A stretch of DNA of 64,000 bases from Phenylobacterium haematophilum (lineage in GTDB: Bacteria > Pseudomonadota > Alphaproteobacteria > Caulobacterales > Caulobacteraceae), in contig NZ_JACIDK010000001.1 of the NCBI RefSeq assembly GCF_014196295.1, positions 538,785 to 602,784 on the forward strand, written 5' to 3'. Position numbers and translations under genes: made by a program. Under the pieces are notes generated by a model, which did no database searches, was not told where the DNA came from, and saw only the letters and a list, made by a program, of their open reading frames with translations. Position 1 is the stretch's first letter; each line of letters starts with the position of its first letter. Below are positions 16,840-25,876 of this stretch, one piece after another.

Positions 16840-16926
16840 TTGCGTATTTGCGCAAGAAAAATGCGCGGTGGGCCTCGTGGTTACGGAATATACGACGATG
16901 AGGCGAAACGTTCGAATAATATACGA
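16840..16926. promoter_or_regulatory. Lrp-type control region between the regulator and alr
   Basis: TTGCG-TATTTG-CGCAA (16840-16855) is a perfect inverted repeat 4 bases upstream of the regulator's ATG. AATATACGA occurs twice, at 16887-16895 and 16918-16926, 31 bases apart (about three helical turns), just upstream of alr. Both are good candidates for binding of the divergent Lrp/AsnC protein. Confidence 0.4.
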
Positions 16927-16962
16927 GTATCCTCTAGCGCGCCGACAGACGGGAGGCGGGCG

Positions 16963-18102
16963 ATGGCGAATTTCGAGGATCCGGCTGAGGCCCTGGCGGG
17001 CGGGCGCCTGACCATCGACCTTGCCGCGCTACGCGCGAACTATGTGCTGATCGCCGAGCGCGCCGCGCCGGCCCGAGCCGCGGCGGTCGTGAAGGCCAAC
17101 GCCTACGGCCTCGGCGCCGAGCGCGTCGTCCGCACCTTGGCGGAGGCCGGCTGCCGCGACTTCTTCGTGGCCGTGATCATTGAGGCTCTGGCGCTCGTCC
17201 GACATGCGCCGGGCGACGCTCGGATCTATGTGCTCAATGGTCTGCCGCCGGGGGCCGAAGCCGTCTGCGCCGGCGCGGGCGTCGTGCCGGTTTTGAATTC
17301 ACTTGCTCAGGTCGAGCGCTGGCGCGCTGAGGCCAAGCGACGGCGGGTTCGGCTGGCGTGCGTCCTCCAGGTCGACAGCGGCATGTCGCGGCTGGGGCTG
17401 GCTGCGAGCGACATCGATCAACTGCAGCCCGGCCTGACCGACGAGGTTGAGGTGGTGCTGGTGTTGAGTCACCTGGCCTGCGGCGACACGCCGGGCGCGA
17501 CGGCCAACCAGGAGCAACTGGCGCGCTTCGAGGCGTTGGCCGATCGCATCGGACCCGCGCTGCCGCGCTCGCTGGCCAATTCCGCGGGCGTGTTCATCGG
17601 CCCGGAGTTCCAGCAGGACCTCGTGCGCCCGGGGCTGGCGCTTTATGGCGCGGCGCCGATCGAGGGCGCGGCGAGTCCCGTACGGCCCGTCGTGCGGCTG
17701 GAGGCGCGGGTGATTCAGCTACGCTCGGTCGATGCGGGGGCTGGCGTCGGCTATGGCCTGACCTATGTCGCGCGCGAGCCCCGGCGGCTGGCGACGGTGA
17801 GCGTCGGCTATGCCGACGGCTGGCCCAGAAGGCTTGGCGGTCGGGCCGCAGCCTATTTCGGCGATGTGCGGCTGCCGATCGTCGGACGGGTCTCGATGGA
17901 CAGCGTGACCCTGGACGTCAGCGACCTGCCGTGCGGGACGCTCGCCGAGGGCGACTTCGTCGAACTGATCGGGCCGCATCAGACGCTGGAAGCGGTCGCG
18001 GCCGGGGCCGACACCATCGCCTATGAAATCCTGACCGGGCTGGGGAAGCGTTATTCGCGGACCTACCTGACCCAAGACGCGTGCGTGGAGATCGACGCAT
18101 GA
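16963..18102 (+). CDS. dadX: Alanine racemase, catabolic type (379 aa)
   Basis: The fold-type III PLP motif [10 protein letters not shown] places the cofactor lysine at residue 44, and SVGYADGW carries the second catalytic tyrosine. [12 protein letters not shown] is the usual C-terminal signature. The start at 16963 follows GGGAGG. The stop overlaps dadA (ATGA), so racemisation of L-alanine and oxidation of D-alanine are coupled. A second racemase gene lies at 35.5 kb beside dnaB; this copy is therefore likely the inducible catabolic one. The symbol follows Pseudomonas usage and is inferred from gene order. Confidence 0.85.
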   Translation: MANFEDPAEALAGGRLTIDLAALRANYVLIAERAAPARAAAVVKANAYGLGAERVVRTLAEAGCRDFFVAVIIEALALVRHAPGDARIYVLNGLPPGAEAVCAGAGVVPVLNSLAQVERWRAEAKRRRVRLACVLQVDSGMSRLGLAASDIDQLQPGLTDEVEVVLVLSHLACGDTPGATANQEQLARFEALADRIGPALPRSLANSAGVFIGPEFQQDLVRPGLALYGAAPIEGAASPVRPVVRLEARVIQLRSVDAGAGVGYGLTYVAREPRRLATVSVGYADGWPRRLGGRAAAYFGDVRLPIVGRVSMDSVTLDVSDLPCGTLAEGDFVELIGPHQTLEAVAAGADTIAYEILTGLGKRYSRTYLTQDACVEIDA

Positions 18103-19355
18103 AGGTGGCAGTCCTGGGCGGCGGCGTGATCGGCGTCACCTCCGCCTACTATCTCGCCAAGGCCGGTCACGAGGTGACGGTGCTCGAGCGTCAGCCCGGC
18201 CCGGCGCTGGAAACCAGCTTCGCCAACGCCGGCGAGATTTCGCCGGGCTACGCCTCACCCTGGGCGGGGCCGGGCGTCCCGGCCAAGGCGGTGAAGTGGC
18301 TGTTGATGGAGCACGCGCCGCTGATCTTGCGCCCCAAGCTCGATGCGGCGACGATCGGCTGGCTGCTGTCGATCCTGCGCAACTGCACCGAGGCGCGCTA
18401 CGCGCTGAACAAGAGCCGCATGGTGCGGCTGGCCGAGTACAGCCGCGACCTGCTGATCGCGCTGCGCGCGGACACTGGCATCGCCTATGACGAGCGCAGC
18501 CGCGGCACGCTGCAGCTGTTCCGCACCCAGGCGCAGATGGACGCCATCGGCAAGGACGTCGAGGTGCTGAAGTCCTACGGCGTGCCTTACGAGGTGCTCG
18601 ACGCGGTCGGCTGCGCGGTCGCCGAGCCTGGCCTGGCCAACGCGCTGGAGCCGATCGTCGGCGGCCTGCGGCTGCCCAACGACGAAACCGGGGACTGCTT
18701 CAAGTTCACCAATGCGCTTGCCGAACTGGCCAAGGGCCTGGGCGTCGAGTTCCAGTTCGACACCGCGATCACCGGCCTGCGCAAGGAGGGCGACCGCATC
18801 GCCGCCGTGCGGACCAGCCGCGGCGAGGTCACGGCGGACGCGTTCCTGGTGGCGATGGGCAGCTATTCGCCGGCCCTGGTTCGGCCGTTCGGGATGAAGC
18901 TGCCGGTCTATCCGGTGAAGGGCTATTCGATTACAGCCCCGATCCTCGACGCCGAGCGCGCGCCGGTCTCGACCCTGCTGGACGAGAGCTACAAGGTGGC
19001 GATCACCCGGCTGGGCGACCGCATCCGGGTCGGCGGCATGGCCGAGATCTCCGGCTTCAACAACGACCTGCATCCGCGCCGGCGACGGACGCTGGAGCAT
19101 TCGATGCAAAGCCTGTTCCCCGGCGCGGGCGACGCAGGCGCCGCCAGATTCTGGTCGGGTCTGCGCCCGATGACGCCCGACGGCACGCCTGTGGTCGGGG
19201 CGACGCCGATCGGCAATCTCTACCTTAACACCGGGCACGGGACGCTCGGCTGGACGATGGCCTGCGGATCAGGGCAGGTGATCGCCGACGTGATCAGCGG
19301 CGCTGCGAGCGCCATCGACACCCGGGATCTGGCGATCTCGCGATATTCTAACTGA
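18099..19355 (+). CDS. dadA: D-amino acid dehydrogenase small subunit
   Basis: The 418-residue FAD enzyme starts with the dinucleotide-binding motif [21 protein letters not shown] and has the typical DadA regions [26 protein letters not shown] and [15 protein letters not shown]. It oxidises D-alanine and other D-amino acids to imino acids at the membrane, passing electrons to the respiratory chain. The ATG at 18099 is inside the racemase stop, an ATGA coupling. The RidA gene follows after 16 bases, fitting disposal of the imino product. Confidence 0.93.
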   Translation: MKVAVLGGGVIGVTSAYYLAKAGHEVTVLERQPGPALETSFANAGEISPGYASPWAGPGVPAKAVKWLLMEHAPLILRPKLDAATIGWLLSILRNCTEARYALNKSRMVRLAEYSRDLLIALRADTGIAYDERSRGTLQLFRTQAQMDAIGKDVEVLKSYGVPYEVLDAVGCAVAEPGLANALEPIVGGLRLPNDETGDCFKFTNALAELAKGLGVEFQFDTAITGLRKEGDRIAAVRTSRGEVTADAFLVAMGSYSPALVRPFGMKLPVYPVKGYSITAPILDAERAPVSTLLDESYKVAITRLGDRIRVGGMAEISGFNNDLHPRRRRTLEHSMQSLFPGAGDAGAARFWSGLRPMTPDGTPVVGATPIGNLYLNTGHGTLGWTMACGSGQVIADVISGAASAIDTRDLAISRYSN

Positions 19356-19371
19356 GAAGGAATTGAGCCCC

Positions 19372-19716
19372 ATGGCCATCGAACGCATCGAATCCGGCCC
19401 GCGCATGAGCCAGGCCGTGGTCCACGGCGACACCGTCTATCTGGCCGGCCAGGTCGGCGCCCCGGGCGAGAGCGTCACGGTTCAGACCCAGCAAGTGCTG
19501 GCCCAGATCGAAAAGCTGCTGGCCGCGACCGGCAGCGACAAGTCGAAGATACTGACCGCCACGATCTGGATGGCCGACATGGCCGACTTCGCCGAGATGA
19601 ACGCGGTCTGGGACAAGTGGATCGACGGCAAGGACGCCCCGGCCCGCGCCACCGGCGAGGCCAAGCTGGCGACCCCCGACTACAAGGTCGAGATCATTAT
19701 CGTCGCGGCCCGCTAA
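19372..19716 (+). CDS. ridA: RidA family imine/enamine deaminase
   Basis: The 114-residue product matches the YjgF/YER057c/UK114 family over its length (MSQAVVHGDTVYLAGQVG, then ATIWMADMADFAEMNAVWDKW and a C-terminal KVEIIIVAA). RidA proteins hydrolyse reactive imino or enamino acids. Directly after dadA it probably converts iminopropanoate from D-alanine oxidation to pyruvate and ammonia. The ATG at 19372 is preferred over an upstream TTG at 19363 because it gives the canonical family N-terminus. A strong terminator follows, closing the operon. Confidence 0.88.
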   Translation: MAIERIESGPRMSQAVVHGDTVYLAGQVGAPGESVTVQTQQVLAQIEKLLAATGSDKSKILTATIWMADMADFAEMNAVWDKWIDGKDAPARATGEAKLATPDYKVEIIIVAAR

Positions 19717-19737
19717 GGGCTCGACGATCGAGGCGAG

Positions 19738-19769
19738 AGGCCCGGCGGATCCGCCGGGCCTTTTCTTTT
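19738..19769 (+). terminator. Intrinsic terminator of the dad operon
   Basis: A perfect GC-rich palindrome (AGGCCCGGCGGA / TCCGCCGGGCCT, 19738-19761) is followed by TTTTCTTTT. It ends the alr-dadA-ridA operon and separates it from the ArsC-like gene. Confidence 0.85.
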
Positions 19770-19824
19770 GCGCGCCGACCGAGTGGCGCTAATTCAGGGT
19801 TCAACCCAACGGCGGATTCGACCG

Positions 19825-20172
19825 ATGAGCAACACGATCTACGGCATCAAGGCGTGCGACACGATGAAGAAGGCGCGCGCCTGGCTGGACGATCATGGCG
19901 TGGCCTACGCTTTTCACGACTACAAGGCGGCCGGGATCGACCGCGCCACCCTGGAGCGCTGGGCCGGACAGGTTGGCTGGGAGGTGCTGCTGAACCGTTC
20001 GGGCACGACGTTCCGCAAGCTGGCCGAGGCCGACAAGGCCGACCTGAACCAGGACAAGGCTATCGCGCTGATGCTGGAGCAGCCGTCGATGATCAAGCGG
20101 CCGGTCCTGGACGTCGATGGTCAGCTGCTGGTCGGCTTCAAGCCAGACGCCTACGCGGCGAAGTTCAGTTAG
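19825..20172 (+). CDS. ArsC/Spx-family reductase (YffB-like)
   Basis: The 115-residue thioredoxin-fold protein has IYGIKACDTMKKARAWLDDH at the N-terminus with a single active-site cysteine followed by Lys-Lys, and the later LLNRSGTTFRKL and MIKRPVLDVDG typical of YffB/ArsC-family proteins. These are putative glutathione-dependent thiol reductases rather than true arsenate reductases. No ars genes surround it. It stands as a single gene after a terminator; the start at 19825 matches the family N-terminus. Confidence 0.85.
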   Translation: MSNTIYGIKACDTMKKARAWLDDHGVAYAFHDYKAAGIDRATLERWAGQVGWEVLLNRSGTTFRKLAEADKADLNQDKAIALMLEQPSMIKRPVLDVDGQLLVGFKPDAYAAKFS

Positions 20173-20307
20173 GTTGAGAGCGGGGGCGTTCTTCAGCCAA
20201 CATGAAGAACATTTCATGCGCCCGCCTGCATCCGTACGCTTAGGCCGGCGCCTCTTCCCATCAGACGGGGCCGATGAGCCACCCGCACTGAGAGAAGGAA
20301 GAGCACA

Positions 20308-20679
20308 ATGGAAGACATCCTGGTCCCGCTAGGGTTCTTCGCCATGATCGCCGCGATCGTCATCGTGCCGCGATACCTGAAGAGCCAGGAGCGTCAGAGG
20401 CTCCAGGAGACGCTGCGCGCTTCGATCGAGAAGGGCGCCGAGCTGCCGCCGGAGGTCGTCCAGGCGCTGACCAGCGACGCCAAGGCGCCGCCTTCGTCCT
20501 ATCGAGATATGCGCGCCGGGATCATCTGGCTGGGCGTGGCGATCGGTTTCGCGTCGCTCGGCGTGGCGGTGTCGTTCAACGAGCCGGACGCGCTCTACCC
20601 GATGCTGGGCGTGGCGGCGTTCCCAGGCTTCATCGGCCTGGCGCTGATCGCGCTGTCGTTCATCTCCCGCGGCAAGTAG
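20308..20679 (+). CDS. Small membrane protein (DUF6249-like)
   Basis: The 123-residue product has one N-terminal transmembrane segment (LGFFAMIAAIVIVPRYL), a charged middle with KGAELPPEVVQAL, and two C-terminal hydrophobic segments. A GAGAGAAGGAAG-type ribosome-binding site precedes the ATG. It lies 27 bases upstream of the ECF sigma factor gene and is probably its operon partner. Proteins of this form with an adjacent sigma factor are common in Caulobacteraceae. The function is unknown; sensing membrane state is one possibility. Confidence 0.75.
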   Translation: MEDILVPLGFFAMIAAIVIVPRYLKSQERQRLQETLRASIEKGAELPPEVVQALTSDAKAPPSSYRDMRAGIIWLGVAIGFASLGVAVSFNEPDALYPMLGVAAFPGFIGLALIALSFISRGK

Positions 20680-20706
20680 CCGGCGAAGGGGAGGGGAAAG
20701 CCCCTG

Positions 20707-21288
20707 ATGTCGGGCTCTCAAAACACCAGGCTCGCAAGCGCCCATGACGTGGAACTGGCCGCGCTGGCCGCGGCCGGCGACCGCTCGGCGTTCGGCGAGC
20801 TGGTCCGTCGGCATGGCTCGGCGGTGCGCGGCCTGCTGCGCCGGATGGGCGCGCCGGCGGCCGAGGCGGACGACGTCGCGCAGGATGCGTTTCTGATCGC
20901 CTTCGAGAGGGTCGGCGAGTTCCGCGGCCAGGGGACGTTCGTCGCCTGGGTCCGCAAGATCGCGGCGCGGGCCTATCTGCGGCGGCTGCAGCGCGAGCGG
21001 AAAATCGCGGCGCTGACGGCGGCGGACGAGGCCGAGGACGTCGCCGCGACGCCTGACGCGGCCGGACGGATGGACCTGGATGACGCCTTGCGGGGGCTGG
21101 GCGCGGCGGAGCGGATCTGCGTGTCGATGTGTTACGGCGCGGGGCTGTCCCATGCGGAGGCCGCCGACGCCTTGAATCTGCCGCTTGGAACGGTCAAGTC
21201 GCATGTCAAACGTGGTCTGGAGAAGCTCCGAGCGCGACTGGCGCCGGCCGACGGCGCTACGCTGGAAGGGAGGCGCGGGAATGGCTGA
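20707..21288 (+). CDS. ECF-type RNA polymerase sigma factor
   Basis: The 193-residue protein shows region 2 (FGELVRRHGSAVRGLLRR, then ADDVAQDAFLIAFERVGEFRG) and region 4 (GLSHAEAADALNLPLGTVKSHVKRGLEKLR). Region 3 is replaced by an Ala/Asp linker, as in ECF sigma factors. The start at 20707 follows GGGGAAAG. It overlaps by 8 bases a gene for a small membrane protein that may be its anti-sigma factor. The regulon cannot be read from the window, although panB lies in the same transcription direction 3 genes on. Confidence 0.92.
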   Translation: MSGSQNTRLASAHDVELAALAAAGDRSAFGELVRRHGSAVRGLLRRMGAPAAEADDVAQDAFLIAFERVGEFRGQGTFVAWVRKIAARAYLRRLQRERKIAALTAADEAEDVAATPDAAGRMDLDDALRGLGAAERICVSMCYGAGLSHAEAADALNLPLGTVKSHVKRGLEKLRARLAPADGATLEGRRGNG

Positions 21289-21661
21289 GCTCGAATTCGA
21301 GCGGCGTCTGGAACGCCTCTTCGCAGAACCGCCGGCCTTCTCGGACGAGAAGGCCTTCGCCGTGTCGGTGGAGCGCAAGCTGAACCGCGGCTGGAACATC
21401 CGGCGTTGGATCATCGGGGCTGCGGGCCTGGCCGGCGGAATCGTCGGCGCCAGCCAGCTGATCATGTCGAACTTCGTCCACCAGGTGGAGAACGCGTCGG
21501 AAGGATCCACGCGACTGCTCCAGGCCGGGGTGCAGCAATTGGCCCCGCGCTCGGATCTGCTCGCAGCGCTGCCGGCGGGCTCTTCCGTGGTATGGATCGC
21601 CAGCGGAATGGCGGTGCTCGCCATCGGCTTCGTGGTGACCCGAGTGTTCGAGGAGTTTTAG
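21281..21661 (+). CDS. Putative membrane anti-sigma/regulatory protein
   Basis: This 126-residue protein overlaps the sigma factor gene by 8 bases, suggesting coupled expression. A charged N-terminal part ([23 protein letters not shown]) is followed by two hydrophobic segments, [16 protein letters not shown] and [17 protein letters not shown]. This is the usual design of a cytoplasmic sigma-binding domain with a membrane anchor. No ZAS zinc motif is seen, so the anti-sigma role is inferred from position and topology. Confidence 0.65.
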   Translation: MAELEFERRLERLFAEPPAFSDEKAFAVSVERKLNRGWNIRRWIIGAAGLAGGIVGASQLIMSNFVHQVENASEGSTRLLQAGVQQLAPRSDLLAALPAGSSVVWIASGMAVLAIGFVVTRVFEEF

Positions 21662-21663
21662 CC

Positions 21664-22491
21664 ATGTCGGCTCAGCGTCAGGAAACAGTCCGGCGGATCG
21701 CCGCCCCAGACATCGCCGCTCGTAAGGGCGGGTCGCCCGTGGTGTGCCTCACCGCCTACACCGCCCCGATGGCCGAGATCCTCGACGACCATTGCGACCT
21801 GCTGCTGGTCGGCGACTCCGTGGGCATGGTCGTTCACGGCCTGCCCAACACGGTCGGCGTGACGCTGGAGATGATGATCCTGCACGGCCAGGCGGTCATG
21901 CGGACCTCGAAGCGGGCGATGGTGGTCGTCGACATGCCGTTCGGCTCGTACGAGGGCTCGCCGGAAGTCGCTTACGCCAATGCGGCGCGGGTGATGAAGG
22001 AAACCGGCGCCCAGGCGATCAAGGTCGAGAGCGGCCCGACCGTGGTCGAGACCATCGACTACCTGGTCAAGCGCGGCATCCCGGTGATGGGCCACGTCGG
22101 TCTGCGCCCGCAGGCGGTGCACGTCGACGGCGGTTTCAAGGCCAAGGGCAAGGCGGGCGATGAGCGCGCCCGCATCCTGCAGGAGGCCAAAGCCACCGCT
22201 GCGGCCGGCGCCTTTGCGGTCGTGGTCGAGGGCGTTGCGGAGGGCCTGGCCCGCGAGATCACCGAGGCGATCGCGGTTCCGACTATCGGCATCGGAGCTT
22301 CGGCCGGTTGCGACGGCCAGATCCTGGTCACCGACGACATGCTCGGTCTGTTCGACTGGACCCCGAAGTTCGTGCGTCGCTACGCCGATCTGCGCGGCGA
22401 GATCAGCAAGGCGGTCGCCGGCTATGCCGACGACGTCCGGGCCCGCCGTTTCCCGGGGCCGGCCGAGATCTACTTCGCCAAGGCCGGCTAG
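21664..22491 (+). CDS. panB: 3-methyl-2-oxobutanoate hydroxymethyltransferase
   Basis: The 275-residue enzyme transfers a hydroxymethyl group from 5,10-methylene-THF to ketoisovalerate in pantothenate and CoA synthesis. It has the metal-site region [17 protein letters not shown], the [11 protein letters not shown] loop, GHVGLRPQ and the C-terminal [22 protein letters not shown], all typical of PanB. The ATG is 2 bases after the preceding stop. No panC is adjacent. The gene ends with a 4-base convergent overlap with the Xre regulator. Confidence 0.95.
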   Translation: MSAQRQETVRRIAAPDIAARKGGSPVVCLTAYTAPMAEILDDHCDLLLVGDSVGMVVHGLPNTVGVTLEMMILHGQAVMRTSKRAMVVVDMPFGSYEGSPEVAYANAARVMKETGAQAIKVESGPTVVETIDYLVKRGIPVMGHVGLRPQAVHVDGGFKAKGKAGDERARILQEAKATAAAGAFAVVVEGVAEGLAREITEAIAVPTIGIGASAGCDGQILVTDDMLGLFDWTPKFVRRYADLRGEISKAVAGYADDVRARRFPGPAEIYFAKAG

Positions 22492-22748
22492 AGCCGGCGC
22501 AATCCCGTAACGTCCAGCCCCGGTTCGAACAGAATCCGGGGCGAGACGTGCAGCGCGGTGATCAGCGCGTGCATCTGCGCCGAAGGCAGGCGCAATCGCC
22601 CATGCTCGGCCATCGACAGCTGTGTGTACGGGATCCTCGCCTGGTCGGCGAGATCGTCCAGCGCCAGACCTCTGGCCTCGCGGACGGCTTTCAGTCTCCG
22701 GCCGACGGCTTCGAGGTCCGCGCTGACCGGAGGCAGCGATATGATCAT
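22488..22748 (-). CDS. Small Xre-family transcriptional regulator
   Basis: The 86-residue protein is almost entirely one HTH_3 domain ([42 protein letters not shown]). It is convergent with panB and overlaps its stop. Upstream, at 22811-22821, lies CTATTGAATAG, an inverted repeat that could be its operator. No toxin-like gene is adjacent, so it appears to be a stand-alone regulator. Confidence 0.8.
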   Translation of the reverse strand: MIISLPPVSADLEAVGRRLKAVREARGLALDDLADQARIPYTQLSMAEHGRLRLPSAQMHALITALHVSPRILFEPGLDVTGLRRL

Positions 22749-23050
22749 GCCGGTCCTCCCTGATGGGTGGAGCTTAGGATCAATTGGGCGGCCGGCTCAA
22801 TCAACTTATCCTATTGAATAGATAGATGGTTTCGATGTTGCGGCGCCGTTCTGAGGCGAGATTTGGCGGCGTGTAAATGCTTCAATTGTGGGGCCAAAAG
22901 TTCACAAAAACAAATTTCTATGCGGCAATGCTAAAGTGACGTGCAGCGCGGGCGATCGACGCCGAACTGACGGGCGGTGCGCGCTTCGCTCATCGCAGAG
23001 ACGCGAAATCCGGTTTCGCGGGCGCCCGAACGCGCACTAGTTTCCGGGCG
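22749..23050. other. Intergenic region between the Xre regulator and the symporter
   Basis: About 300 bases separate the two divergent genes. The part next to the regulator is AT-rich and holds CTATT-G-AATAG (22811-22821), a candidate operator, and nearby TCAAT and ATTGA repeats. The rest shows no open frame with coding character. The symporter ATG has only a weak ribosome-binding site. Confidence 0.4.
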
Positions 23051-24313
23051 ATGGCCAAGCTTCTCAACGTGATCCGGGCGGCCGGCGCCCAGACGACCGT
23101 ACGTATCCTGCTCGCCCTCGCGGCCGGCCTGACGGTCGGCGCCGCGTTGGCGGAGCATCCCTCGATCGACAGGATCATCGCCGTTGCAGACCCGATCGGC
23201 GGACTGTGGCTTGACGCTCTGCGCATGACCATCGTGCCGCTGGTGTTTTCGCTACTGGTGGTCGGCGTGTCGGCGGCGGCGGGAACCGCGGCGGCGGGCG
23301 GGACCGCGGCAAGGGCGCTCGGCCTGTTCGGCGTCCTGTTGCTCACCAGCGCGCTCTTCTCAGCCCTGGCGGTGTCGGGCGTGTTGGCGGCCTGGCCGGC
23401 CCCGCAGGCGGCGGTCGCCGGCCTGCGCGAAGCGGCCGGGAACTCGACGCAGAAGGTCCCGGACTTTCCGACCATGGGCGCGTGGCTGCGCGCCTTCATT
23501 CCGACCAATCCGATCGAGGCGGCCGCGGAGACCAACATGGCCCCGCTGGTCGTGTTCGCGCTGCTGTTCGGGCTGGCGCTGACCCGGATCCGCGCCGAGT
23601 TGCGCAGCGGGCTGACGAACGTCTTCCAGGCGGTGATGGACACCATGCTGGTGCTCGTCCAGTGGGTGCTGCTGGTCGCGCCGATCGGGGTGTTCGCGCT
23701 GGCGCTGATCGTCGGGGCCAAGGCCGGCTTCGGCGCGGCGGGGGCGCTGGGCCACTACATCCTGATCCTGTCGGGCGTTTGCATCTCAGTCGGGCTGCTC
23801 TCCTATCTGATTGCGCTGGCCGCCGGCGTACCGCTTCTGGCGTTCGCCCGGGCCGCGGCGCCGGCCCAGGCCGTGGCGTTCTCCACCCAGTCCTCGATCG
23901 CTTCGCTGCCGGCGATGATCGCCGGGACGCGCCAACTGGGCGCGTCGGAAGCGAGCATCGGCGTCGTGCTGCCGCTGGCGGTCTCGCTGTTCCGCATCAC
24001 CAGCCCGGCGGCGAACCTCGGCGTGGCCATCTATTGCGCCCATGTGTTCGGCGTTCCGCTGAACGCGGCGCTACTGACGGCCGGGATCGGCGTGGCCACG
24101 GTGATCAGCCTCGCCTCGGTCGGACTGCCTGGCCAGATCACCTTCTTCACGACCACGGGGCCGATCTGCCTGATCATGGGCGTGCCGCTCGAGTTGCTGC
24201 CGATCCTGCTGGCGGTGGAAACCATCCCCGACATCTTCCGCACGGTGGGCAACGTCACCGCCGACATTGCGGTCACCTGCCTGGCCAAGGGCGTCGAAGG
24301 GCGCGCCAGGTGA
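23051..24313 (+). CDS. Dicarboxylate/amino acid:cation symporter (SDF family)
   Basis: This 420-residue integral membrane protein has about eight to ten hydrophobic segments. The serine-rich reentrant motif AFSTQSSIASLPAM, the LPLAVSLFRITSPAANLGV stretch and the VGLPGQITFFTTTGPI C-terminal part are characteristic of the sodium/proton:dicarboxylate (GltP/DctA) family. It imports glutamate, aspartate or C4-dicarboxylates; the exact substrate is not evident. The downstream TetR gene starts within its stop codon, suggesting local control. Confidence 0.88.
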   Translation: MAKLLNVIRAAGAQTTVRILLALAAGLTVGAALAEHPSIDRIIAVADPIGGLWLDALRMTIVPLVFSLLVVGVSAAAGTAAAGGTAARALGLFGVLLLTSALFSALAVSGVLAAWPAPQAAVAGLREAAGNSTQKVPDFPTMGAWLRAFIPTNPIEAAAETNMAPLVVFALLFGLALTRIRAELRSGLTNVFQAVMDTMLVLVQWVLLVAPIGVFALALIVGAKAGFGAAGALGHYILILSGVCISVGLLSYLIALAAGVPLLAFARAAAPAQAVAFSTQSSIASLPAMIAGTRQLGASEASIGVVLPLAVSLFRITSPAANLGVAIYCAHVFGVPLNAALLTAGIGVATVISLASVGLPGQITFFTTTGPICLIMGVPLELLPILLAVETIPDIFRTVGNVTADIAVTCLAKGVEGRAR

Positions 24314-24999
24314 CCCGTGCGGCCAAGCCTGCGCCGATGACGCGGGGCCGGCGCAAGAAGGGCGATGGCCCCGATCTGCGCAAGGCCATCCTGGACGCGG
24401 CTGAGCAGTTGTTCGCCGCGCACGGCTTCTATGGCGTGACAACGCGCCAGGTGGCGGCGGAGGCCGGCGTCGATACGGCGCTGATCCACTACTATTTTGG
24501 AGCCAAGCGCGACCTGTTCGACGCGGTGTTTGCGCGGCGCGCCGAGATCCTCAACACCGTGCGGGTCGAGGCGATGGCCGCATACGAGGCGCAGGGCGGC
24601 GGCGACATGACGCCCCGCGGCGTCGTGGCCGCCTTCATCGACCCGCTGATCGAGATGTCGCTGACCGGCGAGCCCGGCTGGAAGAACTATTTCCGGCTCG
24701 TAGCGCTGGTGAACAACACTCCGGCCTGGGGCGGGGAGACGATGCACCACTACTTCGATCCCGTGGTTCGCCAGTTCATCGACACCCTGCGCAAGGTGAT
24801 GCCGCAGGCGCAGCTGCCGGATCTCTACTGGGGCTACCAGTTCCTGACCGGCTCGATGATGCTGGCGCTCTCGGAGACCGGCCGGATCGACCAACTGTCG
24901 GAAGGCCTGTGCCGCTCGACCGATCTGGCGGCGGTGCGCGCCCGGCTGTTCGACTACTGCGCCGCGGGCTTCGAGGCGATCGTGGGACCGCGACCCTGA
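24310..24999 (+). CDS. TetR family transcriptional regulator
   Basis: The GTG at 24310 overlaps the symporter stop (GTGA); an internal ATG at 24337 is the alternative. The basic leader is followed by a TetR HTH (ILDAAEQLFAAHGFYGVTTRQVAAEAGVDTALIHYYFGAKRDLFDAV) and a helical C-terminal ligand domain with GWKNYFRLVALVNN, as in AcrR/CecR-like proteins with the TetR C-terminal DUF1956 type. Length is 229 residues. Cotranscription with the symporter makes it a candidate regulator of that gene. Confidence 0.88.
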   Translation: MTRAAKPAPMTRGRRKKGDGPDLRKAILDAAEQLFAAHGFYGVTTRQVAAEAGVDTALIHYYFGAKRDLFDAVFARRAEILNTVRVEAMAAYEAQGGGDMTPRGVVAAFIDPLIEMSLTGEPGWKNYFRLVALVNNTPAWGGETMHHYFDPVVRQFIDTLRKVMPQAQLPDLYWGYQFLTGSMMLALSETGRIDQLSEGLCRSTDLAAVRARLFDYCAAGFEAIVGPRP

Positions 25000-25099
25000 G
25001 CACGTCGCGGGGCGACGGTCCGGCGTTGCAGCCGCGCGCCCACCGCTATAGGTTCCGCCGCTCTGAACACTAACGCCTATTCGCGCGGAGTCCCCCGAC

Positions 25100-25876
25100 G
25101 TGGTCGATGTCTTTGATGAAGTCGAGGAGCAGCTTCGCTCCGAGCGCTACAAGTCGATTGCGCTGAGGGTCCTCCCGATTCTCGGCGGCGTGCTGGTGGT
25201 GGCGCTGGTCGCCGCCCTGGCGGTCTGGGGCTATCAGCACTTCCGCAGCCAGGCCGCGGCCGAAGCGTCCGAAAAGTATGCGCAGGCGATCGACGCGTTC
25301 AACGCCGGGCGCCGCGACGACGCCATCCGGCTGTGGGGCGAGGTGGGACAGGGCTCCTCCAAGGCCTACAAGTCGCTGGCCCTGCAGCACCTGGGCGGTC
25401 TCAAGATCGCCGACAACAAGACCGCCGAAGCGGTGAAGCTGTTCGACGAGGCCGCCGAGGCCGCGCCGAACAACATCATCGGCGACGCCGCCCGCCTCAA
25501 ATCCGCCTTCGCCTTGCTGGACACGGCTCCTTACAAGGACATGGAGGCGCGCCTGACCCCGCTTACCGAAGAAGGCCGCCCGTACCGCGCCGAGGCGCGC
25601 GAGGCGCTGGCCTTTTCCAAGCTGATGGCTGGCGACCTGGCCGGCGCGCGTAGCGACTTTACGGTGATCGGATTGATGGCCGACGCCGGCGAGTCCACGC
25701 GCCAGCGCGCGGAAGCGGCTAAGGCCCTGATCGAATCCGGCTCGGCCAAGGCCCTGCCGGCGACCGTGAAGGCCGCCATGGCCCTGCCGCCGCCGGTGCA
25801 ACTGCCGGCTGGCGCCCTTCCGCCGGGTCTCGCGCCCCAGGCCGCCCCGCAACAGTCCGCCCCCGGAGCCCAATGA
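25100..25876 (+). CDS. YfgM/TPR-like inner-membrane protein (258 aa)
   Basis: A GTG start gives a short cytoplasmic N-terminus (VDVFDEVEEQLRSERYKS), a transmembrane helix (LPILGGVLVVALVAALAVWGY) and a periplasmic TPR-like domain to about residue 215, then a Pro/Ala-rich tail. This matches the YfgM/tetratricopeptide family found before bamB and der in many proteobacteria. E. coli YfgM associates with SecYEG and periplasmic chaperones. The gene overlaps bamB by 4 bases (ATGA). Confidence 0.8.
   Translation: MVDVFDEVEEQLRSERYKSIALRVLPILGGVLVVALVAALAVWGYQHFRSQAAAEASEKYAQAIDAFNAGRRDDAIRLWGEVGQGSSKAYKSLALQHLGGLKIADNKTAEAVKLFDEAAEAAPNNIIGDAARLKSAFALLDTAPYKDMEARLTPLTEEGRPYRAEAREALAFSKLMAGDLAGARSDFTVIGLMADAGESTRQRAEAAKALIESGSAKALPATVKAAMALPPPVQLPAGALPPGLAPQAAPQQSAPGAQ

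Noticed and set aside
20329..21624. Minus-strand open frame of 431 codons
   Set aside because: It runs opposite the DUF6249, sigma factor and anti-sigma genes, which have real domains and ribosome-binding sites.
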